Source: CAYZXT01 sp964482515
Lineage (GTDB): Bacteria > Elusimicrobiota > Elusimicrobia > FEN-1173
Direction of reading: 5' to 3'
NCBI GenBank assembly: GCA_964482515.1
Contig: CAYZXT010000011.1
Location: forward strand, 1-64,000
DNA length: 64,000 nt
A program made the translations under genes and the position numbers. The notes under the pieces are model-generated. The model did not search any database. It was not told where the DNA came from and worked only from the letters and a program-made list of their open reading frames with translations. This document shows positions 30,394 to 40,300 of this stretch, one piece after another (position 1 is the first letter of the stretch; every line of letters starts with the position of its first letter).

Positions 30394-31521
30394 ATGGAAA
30401 ACGTCGGCGGAACAGCGAGCGTTGAAGAATTTCTACGGACGATCTATGAAAAAGGCGCCAGTGACCTGCATCTGAAAGTGGGCCGGCCGCCGCTCATGAG
30501 GCTCCGCGGCGATTTGGTCCCCATGGAAGGCCTGCCCGCCCTCTCGCCCCAGGACACTCAGCGCTACATCTATTCGGTCATCAACTCCGACCAGCAAAAA
30601 AGGCTGGAAGAGGAGAAAGAGCTGGATTTCTCGTTCTTCGTGCGCGGGATGGCCCGTTTCCGCGGCAACGCCTTCTTTCAGAAAGGCGTTCTGGGCGCCG
30701 TGTTCCGCCTGATACCGGCGAAAATCCCCACGCTGGAAGAAATGGGTTTTCCGGACGTCCTCAAAGAACTCGCCAACAAGCGGCAGGGACTGTTCCTGGT
30801 CACGGGGCCCACGGGTTCCGGCAAAACCACCACCCTCGCGGCGCTCATCGATTATCTCAACTCCACCATGCCGGTGCACATCATCACCATCGAGGACCCC
30901 ATCGAGTTCGTCTACCAGGACAAGATGGCCGAGGTGAACCAGCGGGAGATCGGTTCGGACACGGCGAGCTTCCCGGAAGCCCTCCGCCGGGCGCTGCGGC
31001 AGGACCCCGACGTCATCCTGATCGGAGAACTGCGCGATCCCGTCACCATCACCACGGCGCTCACCGCGGCCGAAACCGGACACCTGGTGTTCGGGACCGT
31101 TCATACCAATGATTCCAAGCAGACCATCGACCGGATCATCGACACCTTTCCGCCGGAGGCGCAACACCAGATGCGGATGCAGTTGGCGAAGTGCCTGAAC
31201 GCGATCGTCTCCCAGCGCCTGCTCAAACGGCGCGACGGCAAGGGGCGCGTGGCCGTGCAGGAGATCATGATCAACACGCCCACGGTGCAGAAGATGATCG
31301 AGGAGAACAAGATCGGCGCCATCGGCAAGGCCATCGAGGATTCGGCTGCCTTCTATAAGATGCAGTCCTTCAACCAGGCGCTTCTGGCCAACATCAAGGC
31401 GAAGCTGATCAGCACGGAAGAGGCCCTGGCATTCTCCAACAACCCCAACGATTTGAAGATCCGGCTGCAATCGGAAGGCATCATGGAATCCCGGGCGGAC
31501 ATCCCGTCAGGACTGCAATAA
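30394..31521 (+). CDS. second PilT/PilU-type twitching motility ATPase
   Basis: A 375-residue paralogue of the upstream gene with the same architecture: YEKGASDLHLKVGRPP, Walker A GPTGSGKT (138-145), Asp box TIEDPIEFVYQD, Walker B DPDVILIGELRDP and His box TVHTNDSKQTIDR. It ends QSEGIMESRADIPSGLQ. Tandem PilT/PilU arrangements occur in twitching bacteria, where the second ATPase modulates retraction; which of the two is the main motor cannot be told from sequence. A GGAGA-type ribosome-binding site precedes the ATG. Confidence 0.9.
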   Translation: MENVGGTASVEEFLRTIYEKGASDLHLKVGRPPLMRLRGDLVPMEGLPALSPQDTQRYIYSVINSDQQKRLEEEKELDFSFFVRGMARFRGNAFFQKGVLGAVFRLIPAKIPTLEEMGFPDVLKELANKRQGLFLVTGPTGSGKTTTLAALIDYLNSTMPVHIITIEDPIEFVYQDKMAEVNQREIGSDTASFPEALRRALRQDPDVILIGELRDPVTITTALTAAETGHLVFGTVHTNDSKQTIDRIIDTFPPEAQHQMRMQLAKCLNAIVSQRLLKRRDGKGRVAVQEIMINTPTVQKMIEENKIGAIGKAIEDSAAFYKMQSFNQALLANIKAKLISTEEALAFSNNPNDLKIRLQSEGIMESRADIPSGLQ

Positions 31522-31539
31522 ATCAGGAAAGGAAAACAA

Positions 31540-32508
31540 ATGGTTCCAGCCAAAACGCTCAAGCAATTTCCAGTCTTCGTCCACTTGCCCGATGACGTCG
31601 TCGCCCGGCTCGCCAAGAACATGGAGCAGGAGACTTTCGCCGGCGACGGGGTCGTCTTTCCGGAAGGGAAGCCCGGCGACGCGATCTATTTCGTCGTTTC
31701 CGGCGAGGTGATCATCAAGAAGATCATCGACGCGGGGCAGAACCTTTCCAAAGTGGTGGCGGTCCTGGGGCCGGGGGAATTCTTCGGCGAGATGGCGCTG
31801 TTGGAAAGCGTGCCGCGTTCCGCCGCCGCGGTGGCCCACGGGCCCGTGACGCTTTTCCGCCTGTCGAAACAGGAGTTCGACCGGCTGTTGGACTCCGACG
31901 CCAAGGTGGCGCTGGAGCTCTTCCGCGGCTTGGTCGGTACCTTGAGCCTGCGGCTCCGCCAGACCACACGCGAGATGGTGGCCATTTTTGAGGTGGGGCG
32001 CGCCATCGCCCAGCAGCACGACATCAAGCCCTTGGCCGAGAAAATATTGAACCAGATTTGCGGGTCCTTTGATGAGAGCGTGTTCGGAGGGTTTTTCCAC
32101 TGGAATGAATTCTCCGTGGAGTATGAACTGCTGGCCGCTGAGGGGGCCTTTCCCCCGGCGCTGCGTGCCAACCGACTGAAGGTGGATCCCCTGGTGCAAT
32201 GGCTGTCGCAAAAAAGGGAATGCCTGCTTTCAGCGGACTGGGCGGAGGACGACCGTTTTCAACCGAAGGCCCGGGAGGAATGGCCGGGGGTCTGCTCGCT
32301 TTTGGTCGTTCCTCTCGTGGGCACCACCGGTTTGCTGGGTTTCATTGTGGTCGGCCACGGTGAAAAAACCAACGTTTTCGCCGCGGCTCATCGCCAGATG
32401 GTGGCCGGCATTTCCAATCTCGTGACGGTGAGTCTGGAGAACGCTTCCTACCGCCAGGACGCCGCTGCCCGCCAGCGCCTCGAAAGCGCCAAGCAGTTTA
32501 GGTACTAG
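31540..32508 (+). CDS. cyclic-nucleotide-binding / GAF domain protein
   Basis: A 322-residue soluble regulator. Residues about 10-130 form a cNMP-binding beta roll with the phosphate-binding cassette FFGEMALLESVPRSAAA, which includes the Glu and Arg that hold cyclic nucleotides. Residues about 150-310 form a GAF domain (CGSFDESVFGGFFHW ... CSLLVVPLVGTTGLLGFIVV). No DNA-binding or catalytic output domain is present. It directly follows the two PilT genes, so a role in controlling pilus retraction is a reasonable inference. Confidence 0.82.
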   Translation: MVPAKTLKQFPVFVHLPDDVVARLAKNMEQETFAGDGVVFPEGKPGDAIYFVVSGEVIIKKIIDAGQNLSKVVAVLGPGEFFGEMALLESVPRSAAAVAHGPVTLFRLSKQEFDRLLDSDAKVALELFRGLVGTLSLRLRQTTREMVAIFEVGRAIAQQHDIKPLAEKILNQICGSFDESVFGGFFHWNEFSVEYELLAAEGAFPPALRANRLKVDPLVQWLSQKRECLLSADWAEDDRFQPKAREEWPGVCSLLVVPLVGTTGLLGFIVVGHGEKTNVFAAAHRQMVAGISNLVTVSLENASYRQDAAARQRLESAKQFRY

Positions 32509-32598
32509 GTCCCGCGGCTTTCCCTTCTTTCGTCAAAAAAGCTAAAATCCCCTTCCGATGATCACCGCTCAAACGCCGTTCCCCGGCATTCATCCACG

Positions 32599-33018
32599 AT
32601 GACGCTCCGCCCCAAGGACTTTTTGGCGCTGGGGCGTTTGGCCGCCCGATGTGCCGACGATAAAAAAGCGATCGACGTCCGCCTGCTGGACGTGCGGCGT
32701 CTGACCAGCGTCGCGGATTATTTTCTCCTCGCCTCCGCCCTTTCCCAAACACAGCTACAAGCGGTCTACGACCATATCGCCGACGAGATCAAAAAAGAGT
32801 TCGGGCAGCACCTCCTCCACCGTGAAGGGGTCGGGAGCGCCCATTGGACCGTTCTGGATTACGGCGGACTTGTGGTGCACCTCTTCCATCAAAACTCACG
32901 AGGCTTCTATGATTTGGAGCGTCTGTGGGAAGGCGCCAAGCTCGTGGAGAGCGATTCGGTCAAACCGAAGTCCAAGGCCGCGCCCAAGAAAACCGGCAAG
33001 AAAGTCCGCGCGCGATGA
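32599..33018 (+). CDS. rsfS: ribosome silencing factor RsfS
   Basis: A 139-residue RsfS/Iojap protein, which binds ribosomal protein L14 and blocks subunit joining when nutrients are scarce. Characteristic segments are IDVRLLDVRRLTSVADYFLL, the HWTVLDYGGLVVHLFH core and FYDLERLWEGA. The C-terminus carries an extra Lys-rich tail. It commonly travels with nadD, yqeK and LCP genes; here pilT genes are inserted between them. Its stop overlaps the start of argS (ATGA). Confidence 0.93.
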   Translation: MTLRPKDFLALGRLAARCADDKKAIDVRLLDVRRLTSVADYFLLASALSQTQLQAVYDHIADEIKKEFGQHLLHREGVGSAHWTVLDYGGLVVHLFHQNSRGFYDLERLWEGAKLVESDSVKPKSKAAPKKTGKKVRAR

Positions 33019-34700
33019 AGTCGGAAGTTGAACAGATCCTTTCGCGGGCGCTGGACGCCTGGAAAACCGCCCAAACCCCCGCCTTTCCCGGCGGCAGCGC
33101 CGCCGTTTCCGTGGAAATACCTCCATCCAACATCCCCGGCGACCTGGCGTCCAACCTGCCGATGGCGCTGGCGAAGCAACTGAAGAAAGCCCCCCGCGCC
33201 GTCGCCCAGGATCTGATCGCCCAACTGCCGGAGCAGTCCGTCATCGAGAAAGTGGAGATCGCCGGACCGGGTTTCCTGAATATTTTCCTTCGCTCCTCTT
33301 GGCTGGTGGAGGAACTGCGGGCCATCCTGAAAAAGCGCCAGGCCTACGCGCGCCAGATCCCTGCGGGCCAGAGCAAGGTCCTTTTGGAGTTCGTCTCCGC
33401 CAATCCCAATGGCCCGCTCCACGTGGGGCACGGCCGCGGCGCGGCCCTGGGCGATTCCCTGGCGCGGATCCTGCGCCACCTGGGCCACGAAGTGTCGACG
33501 GAATATTACGTCAACAACATGGGCAACCAGATGGAGAACCTGGGGGCCTCGGTGTTGTGGCGCTGCCTGGAGATCCGGCCCGATTACGCCGACCCGGAGG
33601 AAAAAGCCCTCCTCGATTCCAAAAAGCCCGAAGACCTCTATAAAGGGGAATACATCAAGGACATCGCCCGCGACGTTTTGGCGGAATTTCCCGACCCGGC
33701 GAAACGCCCCCGCGGCATACAATTTTTCAAAGAAAAAGGGATCAGCCACATGCTGCGCGTGATCGGCGACGACTTGAAGCGCTTCAACGTGCGGATGGAC
33801 AATTGGTTTCTCGAATCGCAGCTTCACGCGGGCGGCGCGGTCGACAAAGCGTTGGATGCGCTGAGACAGAACGGATATTTGAAGGAAGAAGAGGGCGCGC
33901 TTTGGTTCTTGTCGACGAAGTTCGGCGACGACAAGGACCGCGTGATCAAGCGTGCCGATGAGCGCCCCACCTATTTCGCCGCTGACATCGCCTACCACGC
34001 GCAGAAATACGACCGCGGTTTCCAGTGGATGATTGACGTCTGGGGCACGGACCACCACGGCTACGTCCAGCGCATCAAGGCCGTCGTCCAGGCCCTGGGG
34101 CGTGACCCGGATTCACTGACGATCCTGCTCTATCAGCTCGTCACGCTTTTGCGCGACGGAAAACCCGTGGCCATGTCCACGCGCACCGGGGAGTTCGTCA
34201 CGCTGCAGGAGGTCGTGGAAGAGGTGGGGACGGACGCCGCGCGGTTCTTTTTCGCCATGCGCGGCCCCAACAGCCATTTGGAGTTCGACCTCGACCTGGC
34301 GAAACGCCACGCGCCGGAGAACCCGGTGTTCTACGTTCAGTACGTCCACGCGCGCTGCTGCTCCCTGTTTCGCGAAGCGGACAAGCGCGGCATAGCCGTC
34401 GGCAATCTGGACGGTTTTTCAATGCCGGCGCGGCTGGAGCCCGCCGAACGCGCGCTTCTGATCAAGCTGGCGTCCTATCCGGACGCGATACGACAATGCG
34501 GCCAGGACCTGTCGCCCCACCACTTGACGGCCTACCTCATGTCCCTGGCCGGGGAATATCATCGTTTTTATGAAAACTGCCAGGTGCTGGACCAGCCGGC
34601 GGAGATCACGGCGTTCAGGCTCGCTTTGGTGGACGCCGTCCGCACCTTGATCGCCGGCGGCCTCGATTTGCTAGGTGTCTCCTCTCCTCAGGAAATGTGA
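33015..34700 (+). CDS. argS: arginyl-tRNA synthetase
   Basis: A class I aminoacyl-tRNA synthetase of 561 residues charging tRNA-Arg. The N-terminal Add-1 domain is followed by the HIGH-type signature SANPNGPLHVGHGRGAALGD, the YYVNNMGNQM segment, the DVWGTDHHGY motif and the KMSK-equivalent loop KPVAMSTRTGEFVTL. The C-terminal anticodon-binding helical domain (LDQPAEITAFRLALVDAV) is complete. The ATG at 33015 overlaps the rsfS stop; an earlier in-frame start at 32925 would add a frame read through rsfS and is rejected. Confidence 0.95.
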   Translation: MKSEVEQILSRALDAWKTAQTPAFPGGSAAVSVEIPPSNIPGDLASNLPMALAKQLKKAPRAVAQDLIAQLPEQSVIEKVEIAGPGFLNIFLRSSWLVEELRAILKKRQAYARQIPAGQSKVLLEFVSANPNGPLHVGHGRGAALGDSLARILRHLGHEVSTEYYVNNMGNQMENLGASVLWRCLEIRPDYADPEEKALLDSKKPEDLYKGEYIKDIARDVLAEFPDPAKRPRGIQFFKEKGISHMLRVIGDDLKRFNVRMDNWFLESQLHAGGAVDKALDALRQNGYLKEEEGALWFLSTKFGDDKDRVIKRADERPTYFAADIAYHAQKYDRGFQWMIDVWGTDHHGYVQRIKAVVQALGRDPDSLTILLYQLVTLLRDGKPVAMSTRTGEFVTLQEVVEEVGTDAARFFFAMRGPNSHLEFDLDLAKRHAPENPVFYVQYVHARCCSLFREADKRGIAVGNLDGFSMPARLEPAERALLIKLASYPDAIRQCGQDLSPHHLTAYLMSLAGEYHRFYENCQVLDQPAEITAFRLALVDAVRTLIAGGLDLLGVSSPQEM

Positions 34701-34732
34701 CCAAGCCGCTCCATCTTTGATTTGTTGCCGCT

Positions 34733-34761
34733 TGCAAACCGTCCGAATTCGGTCCATACTG
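34733..34761 (+). promoter_or_regulatory. Putative sigma70-type promoter of the response-regulator gene
   Basis: TTGCAA (34733-34738) and CATACT (34756-34761) are separated by 17 bp. The spacer contains the perfect palindrome CCGAATTCGG (34744-34753), a possible operator. It lies just ahead of the ATG at 34775. Confidence 0.4.
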
Positions 34762-34774
34762 ATCAAGCCAACAT

Positions 34775-35455
34775 ATGCCGGATAAAATCCTGATTGTCGA
34801 CGATAACGCGGATTTCGCGCTTCTGATTTCCGTGCTCCTGAAGGAGAAGGGCTACCTGACGGTTTCCGTCCAAAGCGCGGAGAACGCCTTGGAGGAAGTT
34901 CGCCTGGCGCCTTACGATTTGGTGGTTTTGGATTTGAACCTTCCCGGCCTTTCAGGCATGAAGACGTGCCAGCTGATCAAGCAGAGCCCGGCCACGTCTC
35001 GCATCCCCGTGTTGATGTTGACGGGACAGGACGACAGGCTTTCCAAGCTGGACGCGCTGCGCATCGGCGCGGACGATTACCTGGTGAAATCGCCGGATAC
35101 CGCCGAGTTCGTCGCCCGCGTTGAGGCGCTCCTCCGCCGCTCAAAATATTCCTCTACGCCCGATAGGGTTTTCGAGGAGGGGGACGTACGTCTGGACGTG
35201 GAGCGATACGAGGTGCTGGTGAAGGGAACGCCCGTCAAGCTGCGGCCCAAGGAATTTCAGATTTTGAAGCTGCTGCTCGAAAAAGAAGGGCGCGTTGTTC
35301 CCCGAAAAATGATTTTTGAGTCCGTCTGGGGCGAACATGTCGTCACGCCCCATACCCTGGAGGTCCACATCGACAACCTCCGCGAAAAGCTTGGCCCATG
35401 CGCTTCGTATCTTGAAACGATTCATGGCGCCGGTTATAAATTCCAAAAACCCTAA
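34775..35455 (+). CDS. OmpR/PhoB-type response regulator
   Basis: A 226-residue two-component regulator. The receiver domain (1-120) has the acidic pair in VDDNADF, phospho-acceptor Asp53 in VVLDLNLPG, and the switch Thr in LMLTGQDD; the conserved Lys is in DDYLVKSPD. A winged-helix DNA-binding domain follows (residues 130-226; LRPKEFQILKLLLEKEGRVV ... TLEVHIDNLREKLG ... IHGAGYKF). No sensor kinase is adjacent, so its partner is elsewhere; the histidine kinase at 59011 is one candidate but is 24 kb away. Confidence 0.92.
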   Translation: MPDKILIVDDNADFALLISVLLKEKGYLTVSVQSAENALEEVRLAPYDLVVLDLNLPGLSGMKTCQLIKQSPATSRIPVLMLTGQDDRLSKLDALRIGADDYLVKSPDTAEFVARVEALLRRSKYSSTPDRVFEEGDVRLDVERYEVLVKGTPVKLRPKEFQILKLLLEKEGRVVPRKMIFESVWGEHVVTPHTLEVHIDNLREKLGPCASYLETIHGAGYKFQKP

Positions 35456-35478
35456 CGAAACCCATCCCAAAAAAACAT

Positions 35479-35520
35479 AAACGCGCTCGTGCCGCTTGCC
35501 GCGGTTCGGGCGCGTTTCTT
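35479..35520. terminator. Rho-independent terminator between convergent genes
   Basis: The outer stem AAACGCGC (35479-35486) / GCGCGTTT (35510-35517) with inner GC pairs is preceded by an A-rich run and followed by TTCTTTATAA. It separates the plus-strand response regulator from the minus-strand beta-helix gene. Confidence 0.75.
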
Positions 35521-35534
35521 TATAAGGGGGGCAG

Positions 35535-37298
35535 TTATCGGAGCCTGAGATTAACGGGCGCGGCGGGGGGGGTGGGGCTGCCTCCTCCGCTCCCGTATTC
35601 ATAGGCGCCGATATCGGGAGCGGAACCGCTATAGGGCAGGTTGACGCCGGCGCCGTTGGCCCAGGAGATGGACCGGTTCACCGTGACGGTGTTGCTGGTG
35701 TAATCGATGGCCGTGACAGTTACCAGCTCGTTTCCGACCATGATCTGGTCCGGCGCGATCATCCCGTTATAGCCGGCGTGGAAATAAAGGGCGTCGGCCA
35801 CGGGGACCACGGTGCCTGATCCGGCAGAGGTGGTGTTGGTGAGGTTCACGCCGTCGTCAATTCCCTGGCTGCCGGCTTGGAGGTTGAAGTCAAAAGAGCC
35901 ATCAAAAGGATCGGACGCATTCCCGGTGTTGTAGGCGGTGAAAGTGGGAGCCGTTTGAATGTTGCCGAATACATTGGCCGCGTGATTGGTTTGGAACCAA
36001 GCCACGGTGTTGGGGTTCCCTGTACGGGTGTTGGCCAAGACGAGTTCATTGGCCGCTTGTTTATATAGGATGTTCCCCGCGACCACAACGCCGAACCAGG
36101 GCGCTGGGGGGCGGTTGGCCGCCGTTTCCAGGCCCAGCCAAAGGATGACATTTTGTCCGGCGCCCCCGGCCTGTCCCTGCACGGCGAGGTTGTCGTAGAA
36201 GATGTTGTTTTTCACCTGGTGGCTGCCCTGTGGCGCGCCGGTGTATCCAAAGTCCGTGATTTCCAAGCCTGTCCCGGATTGGGTGGCCAAGAGGTTTTGC
36301 CATATGCCGTTGTGCACGACCGTGTTATGAAAAAAGTGGTTTCCGACGGTGCTGACCGTGTCCGTCCCCCAAGTTTGCATGTCGATGCCCCAGCCGCCGG
36401 CGTCCCGCATGACGTTGCGTCGGATGATGTTGTAGTTGGAGTTGCAATGAATGTGCATGCCGCCGTGCAACTCCGAATTGTAGCCGGCCTGGATGAAGGT
36501 GTTCCCTTCGGCCAGGTTCCAACGGAAGTTGCTGGTGGGCGTGTTGGGCCGGTTGGTCATCTCCAGGCCCTTTTCGATGGGGTTTGAAAAAGTGTTGTTT
36601 CGGATCATGTTGGAATAACCCCCGTCAATTTGGAGGCCCGCGTGCCCGGCGGAACCGATGAAGCAGTTTTCAACCAGGTTGTGGTGCGCGCCGCCGTTCA
36701 ACTGGACGGCGTCGCCGCCGTTATTGTAAGGGTCGCCGTAGATGCCCCACCCGCTGATGAAGCAATTCAAAATCTTGTTGTAGCTGGCGGCCTGGAGCTC
36801 GATACCGTTCCATCCCACCCCGGTGGAGGGGCCGGTGAATGTGAAGCTGGAATTACGGATTTCGCAGTAGGTGCTGTTTATCAGTAAAAGCCAGCTTCCC
36901 CAGTTGGGGAGGACGTCTCGAATGATGAGTCCATCGATGTGGATATAGTTCCGGTCCGTGAGGTCGACAATGCTGTAGGCGTCTTCCAGGATGGCCACTT
37001 CGCCGAGATAATTGCGAAAGGTGATGGGGTTGCCCGCGGCGCCGGAACGGGCGGGGCGGAGAACGGCGTTGTTTCCGCCGGTGGCGGTGTAGCTTCCCGC
37101 TCGGATGTAAACCGTGTCGCCCGGCATGGCCGTGTTGGCGGCGTGGGCGATATTCCGCCAGGGTTGGGCCAAGTTGCCGGGGTTGGCATCGTTGCCGCTG
37201 GTGGATACGTAATAGGACGCCGTCCAAGCCGGGGCGACGGCGACCGCGAAAATTGCGGCGAAAAGAATGGAGAACCGATGGGAATGCTTTTGGATCAT
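35535..37298 (-). CDS. secreted right-handed beta-helix (DUF1565-type) protein
   Basis: A 587-residue exported protein: signal peptide (about 1-27, AVAPAWTAS), then ASYYVSTSGNDANPGNLAQP and GDTVYIRAGSY, the start of DUF1565 parallel beta-helix proteins. Many N-rich turns follow (e.g. NYIHIDGLIIRDV, YNIIRRNVMRDAG). Such solenoids bind or cleave polysaccharides or act as surface adhesins; no lyase active site can be assigned. The end (SAPDIGAYEYGSGGG, then PAAPVNLRLR) lacks the sorting-like tail of its larger upstream paralogue. It is probably the last gene of the operon that starts with the PorV-like gene. Confidence 0.8.
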   Translation of the reverse strand: MIQKHSHRFSILFAAIFAVAVAPAWTASYYVSTSGNDANPGNLAQPWRNIAHAANTAMPGDTVYIRAGSYTATGGNNAVLRPARSGAAGNPITFRNYLGEVAILEDAYSIVDLTDRNYIHIDGLIIRDVLPNWGSWLLLINSTYCEIRNSSFTFTGPSTGVGWNGIELQAASYNKILNCFISGWGIYGDPYNNGGDAVQLNGGAHHNLVENCFIGSAGHAGLQIDGGYSNMIRNNTFSNPIEKGLEMTNRPNTPTSNFRWNLAEGNTFIQAGYNSELHGGMHIHCNSNYNIIRRNVMRDAGGWGIDMQTWGTDTVSTVGNHFFHNTVVHNGIWQNLLATQSGTGLEITDFGYTGAPQGSHQVKNNIFYDNLAVQGQAGGAGQNVILWLGLETAANRPPAPWFGVVVAGNILYKQAANELVLANTRTGNPNTVAWFQTNHAANVFGNIQTAPTFTAYNTGNASDPFDGSFDFNLQAGSQGIDDGVNLTNTTSAGSGTVVPVADALYFHAGYNGMIAPDQIMVGNELVTVTAIDYTSNTVTVNRSISWANGAGVNLPYSGSAPDIGAYEYGSGGGSPTPPAAPVNLRLR

Positions 37299-37334
37299 GA
37301 TAGAGTCTCCATTAAACTAAATTTAATTGTCCAA

Positions 37335-40300
37335 TTACCGAATGATGACGAACTTTCCCTTCGTTGGCTTGTTTTGGTCGTTCAACGCAAGGTAGAAGTA
37401 GAGACCGGAGGCGGCAAAGTCGCCGGAGTCATCTTTCAGGTCCCACGCGGCGCTGCCGTTCACCGCGGTCAGCGTTTTGACCCATTGGCCGGAGGTTGTG
37501 AATATCTTGACGGTGGCGGTCAGCGGCATGTTGGTGAATGTGATGGGCTGTCCAGCGTGTTTGTCCATACGCCAGGGATTGGGATGAATTTTTACGCTAT
37601 CGAATGTTCCCGGGGCCAGGGTGATGACGGCGCTGGCTTCGGGGGAGGCCACGCCGATTTTGTCGACGGCGCGCAGTGAGATTTCGTAATCGCCGGCATC
37701 TAAATCGAGGGGCGAGAGATCTATGCTCGCCTGGGTCGTGTTTATGGCTTTGGCGGCGGATACGGCGCTAGGTGCGGTCGAAGGCGCGGCAATGTTAAGC
37801 CGGCGCAGGCGCCATTCAAAATGGTGGATGTTGTACCCCTCCGGATAATCGACTTTGATCAGGTCCCCGGGTTTGATGAAGCGCGGCAGACGCAATACCG
37901 GGGCCGGCAGCGGGCGTTGTACGGTGATCTGGATGATCGCGGACGCCGACGGCTGTCCTTGATCATCGAGGGCGATGGCGGTGAAGACGTAGGAGCCGCT
38001 GAACGGCGGAGAATAGTCGAGCGCGTAGGGTTCGGCGGTTTTGATGCCGATTTGGGCTCCTCCCTGGTAAAATCTGACCGAGGCGACGGAGCCGTCGAGG
38101 TCCGACGCCGTGGCGAAGAGCGTGAGGGTGGAACCGAGTACGTAAGGCGTGCTCTGCGTTATCATCATCGACACGGTGGGCGGGTGATTGGTTCCTGCGG
38201 GGTGAGAAAGTGTGACGAACTGCGGCGTGCCTCCTGATTGGGCGAGGTTGCCGGCGGCGTCGCGGGAGCGGACGCGGAAATAATAGGTGGCGCCATTGGA
38301 GAGCCCTGAGAGGGTGGTTTGGTGGGACAGGGCCAAGTCGGTGTTCAATGTCGAAGAGAGGGACATGGCGGTGGTGGTGCCGTAATTGATCTGGGTGTCG
38401 GCGAGTTCATCGGTAATCCAGGTAATGGTGGCGCTGGAGAACCCAACTCCGTAAGCTATGAAGCTGATGACGGGCGGCGTTGTGTCGGGCAACGCCTGGG
38501 TTTTGAAGGTGGAGGTGCTGGACAGTGCGAGGTTGCCGGCAGCGTCGCGGGAACGGACNNNNNNNNNNNNNNNNNNNNNNNNNNNNNNNNNNNNNNNNNN
38601 NNNNNNNNNNNNNNNNNNNNNNNNNNNNNNNNNNNNNNNNNNNNNNNNNNNNNNNNNNGCGTCGCGGGAACGGACGCGGTAGTAATAGGTGGTGTTGGCG
38701 GCGAGACCGGTGAGGAGGACGGAGTGTGCGGTGGCGGTGGAGCTGTTGAGCGCGCTGGATAAGGTGAGCGCCAAGGTTGTACCGTAATCCACCTGGGTGT
38801 CGGAAAGTTCATTGGTGGTCCACGAAATGGTGGCGCTGGAAACATGGACGGCGGAGGCGCTCACCGCGCCGATGACGGGCGGGGTCGTGTCGGCCGAGAT
38901 GTTAACCGTGATTCCAGCGGATGTCGTTTGGGTGTTGTTATTATCGGTGGCTACTGCTGTGACGGTGTAGGTCCCCGTTGAGGAGGGGACCCAGTTTATG
39001 GAATAGGGGCTGCTGATGTCTGTTCCGATCATGACCCCCGCGGCGTAGAAAGCCACTTGGGAGACTGAGCCATCCGAATCCGATGCAGTGGCATTTAGCG
39101 TTACGGTGGATCCAAGGACAAAGGAGGAATTGTTCACGGGCGCCGTCATGGACACGGAAGGAGGCGAGTTGCTTCCGCCGAATGCGGATTCATAGGCCCC
39201 CATGTCTGGGCCGGAGCCGTTGAAGGGAAGATTGACACCGGCTCCGTTGGCCCAGCTGATCGAGCGATTGACAGTAATCTGGTTGGATGTGTAGTTGATG
39301 GACTGGATGGTGACGACTTCACTTCCCACTTGAATTTCGTCCGGAGCGATCATGCCTTGATACCCGTCGTGGAAGTAGCTGGCGTCGGTGACGGGGATCA
39401 CCGTGCCCGATCCCGCGGAGGTCGTGTTGGTCAAATTAACGCCTTGATCGATGCCGGGGCTTCCGGCTTGAAGGTGAAAATCATAGGTCCCATCCAGGGC
39501 GTTCAACAGCGTTCCCGGGCTGTAGGTGGTGAACGACGGCGACTGCTGGATATTCCCGCCGAAGTTTGCGGAAACGTTCGTGTTAAACCAGGTGACGGGA
39601 TGTTCTCCGCTGCCGTTGACCGCCAGGATGTTATCCGACGCGTTCTGATAGAAGAATGCATTCCCGCGAAAACTGTTTGTTCCCAGCGGGATATAAATTT
39701 CCACGGCGTGGATGCGGGTATTGCCTGCCGGGGCGTTATTGGGTTGGTTATCGAAGAAGATATTGTTTTTGAACATGTTCCCGTTTACCGGCAGGTAGCT
39801 GTAACCGAAGTTGTCCATCATGATGGCTGAGGGGCCCCAGTCCACGAGGTTGCCGCCGGAACCGTTCGGAAAGCCGTTGGGATCGATCTTGTTGTGTGCG
39901 AAGACGTTGTTATAGAAACGGTTGTCGCTGCAGGTATAAACCGTATCTCCGGAGACGTCCCAGACGACGCAGTCCACGGCCTGGAGGCTGGCGTCGGTCA
40001 TGATATTGCGGCGGATGATGTTTTGGTAGGAGGCGAGGTGGAGGTGCATGCCACCGTGGTTCTCGATATTGTATCCGGCTTGGCGAAATGTGTTCCCTTC
40101 GACCAGGTTGCGGTAGGTCGTGTTCTGAGTGCGATCCGTCAGTTCGAGTCCCTTTTCGATGTCGTTGGCGAAGGTGTTGTTGCGGACGATGTTTTCATGG
40201 GCGGTCTGAATTTGGAGGCTGGCATGCATGGCGCTGCCGAAGTAGTTGTTTTCGAAGAGATTGTGGTGGCTGCCGCCGTTGACATGTACGGCGTCGCCGC

